From Oceanobacter antarcticus (GTDB lineage Bacteria > Pseudomonadota > Gammaproteobacteria > Pseudomonadales > Oceanobacteraceae), in NCBI RefSeq assembly GCF_044962685.1, contig NZ_JBBKTX010000002.1, positions 186,001 to 250,000 on the forward strand: DNA of 64,000 nt, given 5' to 3'. Under the pieces are notes generated by a model. The model worked only from the letters and a program-made list of their open reading frames with translations, had not been told where the DNA came from and did not search any database. Each line of letters opens with the position of its first letter. Within the stretch, counting starts at the first letter, position 1. This document shows positions 60,300 to 64,000 of this stretch, piece after piece. The position numbers and the translations under genes are program-made.

Positions 60300-62645
60300 A
60301 TGAGTTCAGTGAACACGGAATCCGGCAAACCGGGTTGTCATAAAGATACCGATAACAACGCACAGCATCATAATCATGAACACGGTTCTGATCCCCATGT
60401 TCATGTTGATAGCGCGGCGCACCAGGAACTGATTATCGAGGGTGCTGGTTGTGCCAGCTGTGTGGGAAAAATCGAATCAGCTCTGAAGGCGGTACCGGGT
60501 GTGGAGAACGCGGAAATGAATTTCGCTCAGCGCACCGTCAGCGTGATTGGCAATGCAGCCGCGTCTGACTTGCTTAAGGCGGTGGAGAAGGCGGGCTATA
60601 ACGCCAAGCTTGCGGCTGCTGAGAATGAAGATGATGCATTGGCCGAAAAAGAGAAGGCGGATCAGGCTTATTACAAGCGCTTGATGAAAGAAACCTGGAT
60701 TGCTCTCTCACTGGGTGGCCCTTTGATGGCCTATGCGCTGATCACTGGTGAAGTCAACGTCAACACCACCACAGAACGCATCGCCTGGTTGGTCGTGGGT
60801 ATTCTGACTTTTGGTGTTCTCTATTTTTCCGGCAAGCACTTTTTTGTCGGCGCCTGGAAGTCCTTTCTCAATCATTCTGCCAATATGGATACGCTGATTG
60901 CTTTGGGTACTGGCACGGCGTGGTTGTATTCCATGGTGGTGGTGTTTTTCCCAGACGCCGTTCCCGATCAGGCGCGCCATGTCTACTTCGAGGCTACGGC
61001 GATCATTATCGGCTTGATTGATCTTGGCCTTGCACTGGAACTGAAAGCCCGCGGTCGTACCTCGGAGGCCATTAAGCGCCTGATTGGTTTACAGGCAAAA
61101 ACAGCACGGGTCATTCGCGATGACAAAGAACTGGATATTGCTATCGAACAGGTTCTACTGAACGATGTGGTCCGTGTGCGGCCAGGTGAAAAAATTCCCG
61201 TCGATGGCGAGGTAATCGAAGGGCATACCGCTATTGACGAATCCATGCTCACCGGCGAGCCGATGCCGGTAGAAAAAGCTACTGGGGATACCGTGGCGGC
61301 GGGCACCATCAATAAGTCAGGCTCAATTCTGTTTAAAGCTACCCGCGTTGGTAAAGACACGGCGCTGGCGCAAATCATCAATATGGTCAAGCGCGCACAA
61401 AACTCTAAGCCGCCCATTGGTCGTTTGGCTGATGTCATCTCAGCCTATTTTGTTCCGGTGGTCATGATTATCGCCGTAGCGAGCGCCCTGACCTGGTTGA
61501 ATTTTGGGCCGGAACCAGCGGTAGCTTTTGCGATTGTATCGGCGACCACTGTATTGATTATCGCCTGTCCCTGTGCGCTAGGCCTGGCAACACCGATGTC
61601 AGTGATGGTGGGCGTGGGCAAGGCCGCGGAGGCGGGCGTGCTGATTCGTAACGGCGAGGCCTTGCAAACCGCGTCGAAGATATCGGCGATGATTCTGGAT
61701 AAAACCGGCACCATCACCCTGGGCGCGCCGAAGGTTACCGATGTGTTGGTGGCAGGTGAACATGACGAGCAGGCGGTGTTGCGATTGGCAGCAACGCTTG
61801 AATCCGGCTCCGAGCATCCGTTGGCCATGGCTATTGTTGAAAGTGCTCAGGAAAGAGGGATCGAAATGGGCAAGGTCTCAAATTTTAACGCCATTGCCGG
61901 CCACGGTGTGCAGGCGGAGGTGGACGGAAAAACACTGTTGTTCGGCAATGAAAAGCTCATGCGCGAGCGCACTATCGAACTGGGTGATTTTGTTGAAAAG
62001 GCCCAGATGCTGGCCGCCGAGGCTAAAACGCCGATGTATTTCGCCGTTGATAATAAGCTCGCAGCGATTATCGCAGTAGCCGATCCAATTAAGGAAGACT
62101 CCATTGCTGCCATCAAGCGCCTGCAACATAACGGCATCCGGGTGGTGATGCTCACCGGCGATAACCGCGCCACAGCCAAGGCGGTAGCGGAAAAAGCCGG
62201 TATCAAGGAATTTTTCGCCGAAGTGCTGCCGGAAGAAAAATCCAAAAAAGTGCAGGAACTGCAGATGGAAGGTGAAGTGGTGGGCATGACCGGTGACGGC
62301 ATCAACGACGCGCCAGCCCTGGCCATCGCCAATGTCGGCTTCGCTATTGGCACAGGTACCGATGTGGCCATTGAAAGTGCCGACATCACCCTGATGCGGG
62401 GTTCGTTACATGGTTTGGCCGATGCCATTGCAGTGAGTAAAGCGACCTTGCGCAATATCAAACAGAATTTATTCGGCGCCTTTATTTACAACGTGGCCGG
62501 CGTGCCTTTTGCGGCTGGCGTGCTGTACCCATTCTTGGGCTTGTTGTTGAACCCGGTGATTGCCGGGGCCGCGATGGCGTTTTCATCACTCACTGTCGTG
62601 ACCAACGCCAATCGATTGCGTTTGTTTAAAGCGCAGGAACACTAA
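60300..62645 (+). CDS. copA: Cu(I)-exporting P1B-type ATPase
   Basis: A 781-residue pump that removes Cu(I) from the cytoplasm. A His-rich start is followed by an HMA domain with Cys51/Cys54 (GCASC). Then eight helices with CPC at 423-425 (IACPCALGLA), the phosphorylation site Asp467 (DKTGTIT), the SEHPLA motif and the hinge GDGINDAPALA. The motif set identifies a P1B-1 copper ATPase. Confidence 0.95.
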   Translation: MSSVNTESGKPGCHKDTDNNAQHHNHEHGSDPHVHVDSAAHQELIIEGAGCASCVGKIESALKAVPGVENAEMNFAQRTVSVIGNAAASDLLKAVEKAGYNAKLAAAENEDDALAEKEKADQAYYKRLMKETWIALSLGGPLMAYALITGEVNVNTTTERIAWLVVGILTFGVLYFSGKHFFVGAWKSFLNHSANMDTLIALGTGTAWLYSMVVVFFPDAVPDQARHVYFEATAIIIGLIDLGLALELKARGRTSEAIKRLIGLQAKTARVIRDDKELDIAIEQVLLNDVVRVRPGEKIPVDGEVIEGHTAIDESMLTGEPMPVEKATGDTVAAGTINKSGSILFKATRVGKDTALAQIINMVKRAQNSKPPIGRLADVISAYFVPVVMIIAVASALTWLNFGPEPAVAFAIVSATTVLIIACPCALGLATPMSVMVGVGKAAEAGVLIRNGEALQTASKISAMILDKTGTITLGAPKVTDVLVAGEHDEQAVLRLAATLESGSEHPLAMAIVESAQERGIEMGKVSNFNAIAGHGVQAEVDGKTLLFGNEKLMRERTIELGDFVEKAQMLAAEAKTPMYFAVDNKLAAIIAVADPIKEDSIAAIKRLQHNGIRVVMLTGDNRATAKAVAEKAGIKEFFAEVLPEEKSKKVQELQMEGEVVGMTGDGINDAPALAIANVGFAIGTGTDVAIESADITLMRGSLHGLADAIAVSKATLRNIKQNLFGAFIYNVAGVPFAAGVLYPFLGLLLNPVIAGAAMAFSSLTVVTNANRLRLFKAQEH

Positions 62646-62669
62646 GCCCAACACCAGGAGAAATACCAC

Positions 62670-63023
62670 ATGTTACTGATCAATATAGCCGGATTTGCGT
62701 TAATCGCTCTGATTGTGTGGTGGTTCTGGCTTTACAAGCCGAAAGAAGCTGAGCTGGGGGAAAACGATCTGGTGATTACTGTTGAAAATGGCACCTATTC
62801 CCCTTCTCGGATTAAAGTGTCGACCGGAGAACCTGTCGAAATCAAATTTATCCGCAAAGATCAATCACCCTGTTCTGAGACTTTACTGATCCCTGACCTG
62901 CAAATCAGCGATACCCTGCCACTGAACAAATTGAAAACCATTCAGTTACCCGCGTTGGCAGCAGGTGAATACGCGTTTCATTGCCAGATGCAGATGTACC
63001 GTGGACTGATCACGGTGAAATAA
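62670..63023 (+). CDS. membrane-anchored cupredoxin-domain protein
   Basis: A 117-residue protein with one N-terminal helix (about 4-23) and a cupredoxin fold: NGTYSPSRIKVSTGEPVEIKF, then PCSETLL (Cys), and HCQMQMYRGLI (His, Met). These resemble type-1 copper ligands, although an N-terminal His is not clear. Likely a periplasmic copper carrier. Spacing to copA is 24 bp. Confidence 0.85.
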   Translation: MLLINIAGFALIALIVWWFWLYKPKEAELGENDLVITVENGTYSPSRIKVSTGEPVEIKFIRKDQSPCSETLLIPDLQISDTLPLNKLKTIQLPALAAGEYAFHCQMQMYRGLITVK

Positions 63024-63036
63024 GTAGAAGGATCTG

Positions 63037-63375
63037 ATGAACATCAATAAAGTCACGGCCATTTTTGATGAGTTTCGCCTGAAAGACGTGGAAGAGGCCT
63101 TGATACGACACGGGGTGACGGGTTTTACCTTACACCCGGTTCGCGGCCGGGGTTATTACTTCGACAGTTTTAACGAAAACCACTTGATCAAGCATATTCA
63201 AATGGAGATTTATGCCGAGGCTGAGCAGGCGAGGGAAATTGCGCAGCTGATTGTGGATGCGGCGCATGTTAATGCCGATAGCGAAGGGCTGGTCTGCATC
63301 GTGCCAGTCAACGATCTGATTTGGATACATGATAAACGCAGCGCAACAGACAACGATTTTCAATTTCACAGGTGA
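63037..63375 (+). CDS. PII-like protein of the copper operon
   Basis: A 112-residue protein with the ferredoxin-like PII fold: MNINKVTAIFDEFRLKDVEE, T-loop HPVRGRGYYFDSFNENH, and SEGLVCIVPVNDLIWI. Similar PII-like proteins are found in metal-efflux operons and may sense metal or nucleotide. Not a nitrogen regulator by context. Confidence 0.82.
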   Translation: MNINKVTAIFDEFRLKDVEEALIRHGVTGFTLHPVRGRGYYFDSFNENHLIKHIQMEIYAEAEQAREIAQLIVDAAHVNADSEGLVCIVPVNDLIWIHDKRSATDNDFQFHR

Positions 63376-63383
63376 GGTGTTCC

Positions 63384-63677
63384 ATGGCAACCCAAAAATC
63401 ATCATTCTGGTTGACCCCCAAAGGCCTGGCCGCCCTGGGTTTAATTGCAGCGGCGAGCTACTTTCTGCTGATCGAGCACCGGCAACACGTCTGGCAGTTT
63501 TTACCTTTCCTGATTCTCCTGGCCTGCCCGTTTATGCATCTGTTTATGCACGGCGGACATGGGGGGCACGGCGGCCACGGTGACCATGGCCAGCACGAGG
63601 ATGAATCCGACCAGGATGCTTATCAACGTGGCTTGGAAGAAGGTCGCCGGGAAAACGAACATCGTCATCACCATTAA
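63384..63677 (+). CDS. DUF2933 family membrane protein
   Basis: A 97-residue protein with two helices (about 14-30 and 38-54), a Gly-His-rich tail (HGGHGGHGGHGDHG, then ENEHRHHH) and CPFMHLFMH, typical of DUF2933. Probably binds copper at the membrane. The ATG at 63384 follows GAGGTG; a GTG at 63372 is less likely. Confidence 0.82.
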   Translation: MATQKSSFWLTPKGLAALGLIAAASYFLLIEHRQHVWQFLPFLILLACPFMHLFMHGGHGGHGGHGDHGQHEDESDQDAYQRGLEEGRRENEHRHHH

Positions 63678-63702
63678 CCCAATACATAACAGGAGATGAA
63701 GT

Positions 63703-64000
63703 ATGCACGGTGAATCCGCTTACGGCCTCTGGACGCTGGTGATACTCAATTCAGCAATATTTATTTTCTTTGCCTTCAGTTTTACCAAACCGAAAACCAA
63801 AACTGACTGGCGAAGCTTTGGTGCTTTCTCGGCGTTTATTATTGCACTGTTTACCGAGATGTATGGCTTTCCCTTAACCATTTATTTCCTCTCCGGCTGG
63901 CTGGCGGAAAAATATCCAGGTATTGATTTCTTGTCCCACGAGAACGGCCATCTTTTGCATACCCTTTTCGGTTTTGAAGGTAACCCTCATTTTGATCCGC
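63703..64000 (+). CDS. isoprenylcysteine methyltransferase-like membrane protein, cut at window edge
   Basis: The first 99 codons of a membrane protein: MHGESAYGLWTLVILNSA, a helix (about 10-27), KPKTKTDWRSFGAFSAFIIA (second helix) and EMYGFPLTIYFLSGWL. This is the start of the isoprenylcysteine carboxyl methyltransferase-like family often found at the end of copper/heavy-metal operons. The C-terminal SAM-binding part lies beyond the window. Site AGGAG precedes the ATG. Confidence 0.8.
   Translation, partial: MHGESAYGLWTLVILNSAIFIFFAFSFTKPKTKTDWRSFGAFSAFIIALFTEMYGFPLTIYFLSGWLAEKYPGIDFLSHENGHLLHTLFGFEGNPHFDP

Larger units (their letters stand above)
11713..64000. mobile_element. integrative and conjugative element, PFGI-1/GI-type, incomplete at right
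   Basis: The span holds an integrase next to guaA, an S24 repressor, ParB, replication and partition genes, two blocks of ICE-specific transfer genes in the order known from the PFGI-1 class, the coupling protein TraD and a TraC-like ATPase, with three cargo regions. A relaxase and the right attachment site were not found, so the element should continue past 64,000. GC-rich ICE backbone genes alternate with AT-richer cargo at about 30.9-36.3 kb and 44.0-46.2 kb. Confidence 0.93.

Noticed and set aside
1..64000. CRISPR arrays, tRNA or rRNA genes, complete insertion sequences
   Set aside because: No regularly spaced repeats, tRNA-like cloverleaf or transposase gene was seen. Short repeats found are described separately.

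Overview
The window is gammaproteobacterial. Its first 11.7 kb are chromosome: trmA, tesB, an M23 peptidase, xseA, a DUF3015 protein, a DUF4105 protein, an alpha/beta-hydrolase lipoprotein and the purine genes guaB-guaA. This set would suit an aquatic gammaproteobacterium of the Oceanospirillales or Cellvibrionales kind; that placement is inferred from gene content and protein style only. No tRNA, rRNA, CRISPR array or intact insertion sequence was seen.

From the 3' end of guaA (11,712) to the window edge the sequence is one integrative and conjugative element (ICE) of the PFGI-1/GI-type (MPF-G) class. Left to right it holds: (1) an integration and control module, 11.7-14.8 kb: P4-type tyrosine integrase, AlpA-like regulator, self-cleaving S24 repressor and a small Cro-like gene, with repeated operator-like palindromes on both sides of the repressor; (2) a maintenance module, 14.7-24.0 kb: ParB, DUF2857, STY4528-type replication protein, PFL_4669 family, ParM-like actin, DUF3577, a RadC-like JAB protein, DUF6573 and a second tyrosine recombinase, several behind hairpin-rich leaders; (3) the first transfer block, 24.1-29.7 kb: PilL-N, TIGR03759, a transglycosylase, PFL_4695, the coupling protein TraD and a membrane protein; (4) cargo 1, 29.7-36.3 kb: a Xre/MbcA-type antitoxin with RES toxin under twin palindromic operators, a DEDDh exonuclease, a 1203-residue YobI/KAP-like membrane P-loop NTPase and a trypsin-like protease, a likely defence cluster; (5) the second transfer block, 36.5-50.7 kb, from RAQPRD to the TraG-N protein, interrupted at 44.0-45.8 kb by cargo 2, two opposite-strand genes (a predicted dual-OB-like protein and a protein with a C-terminal DUF488 domain); (6) cargo 3, 51.2-64.0 kb, copper handling: two small Cys/His-rich secreted proteins, DUF411, a CusC-CusB-CusA efflux system whose adaptor carries a CusF-like tail, a MerR regulator, HMA protein, Cu(I) P-type ATPase, cupredoxin, PII-like protein, DUF2933 and a truncated isoprenylcysteine-methyltransferase-like protein.

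The right end (attR), a relaxase and a topoisomerase were not found here and presumably lie beyond 64 kb. The parts fit together as follows: the LexA-like repressor probably holds integrase and excision functions off until DNA damage; ParB, ParM and the replication genes keep the excised circle; the two transfer blocks build a GI-type secretion channel; the cargo gives copper resistance, addiction and probably anti-phage functions. The most unusual items are the repeated leaders that can fold back on the ribosome binding site in front of DUF3577, radC and DUF6573, the exonuclease/NTPase/protease cargo, the DUF488 pair inserted exactly at the traC stop codon, and the matching FNR/ANR-like boxes before the two small copper proteins.
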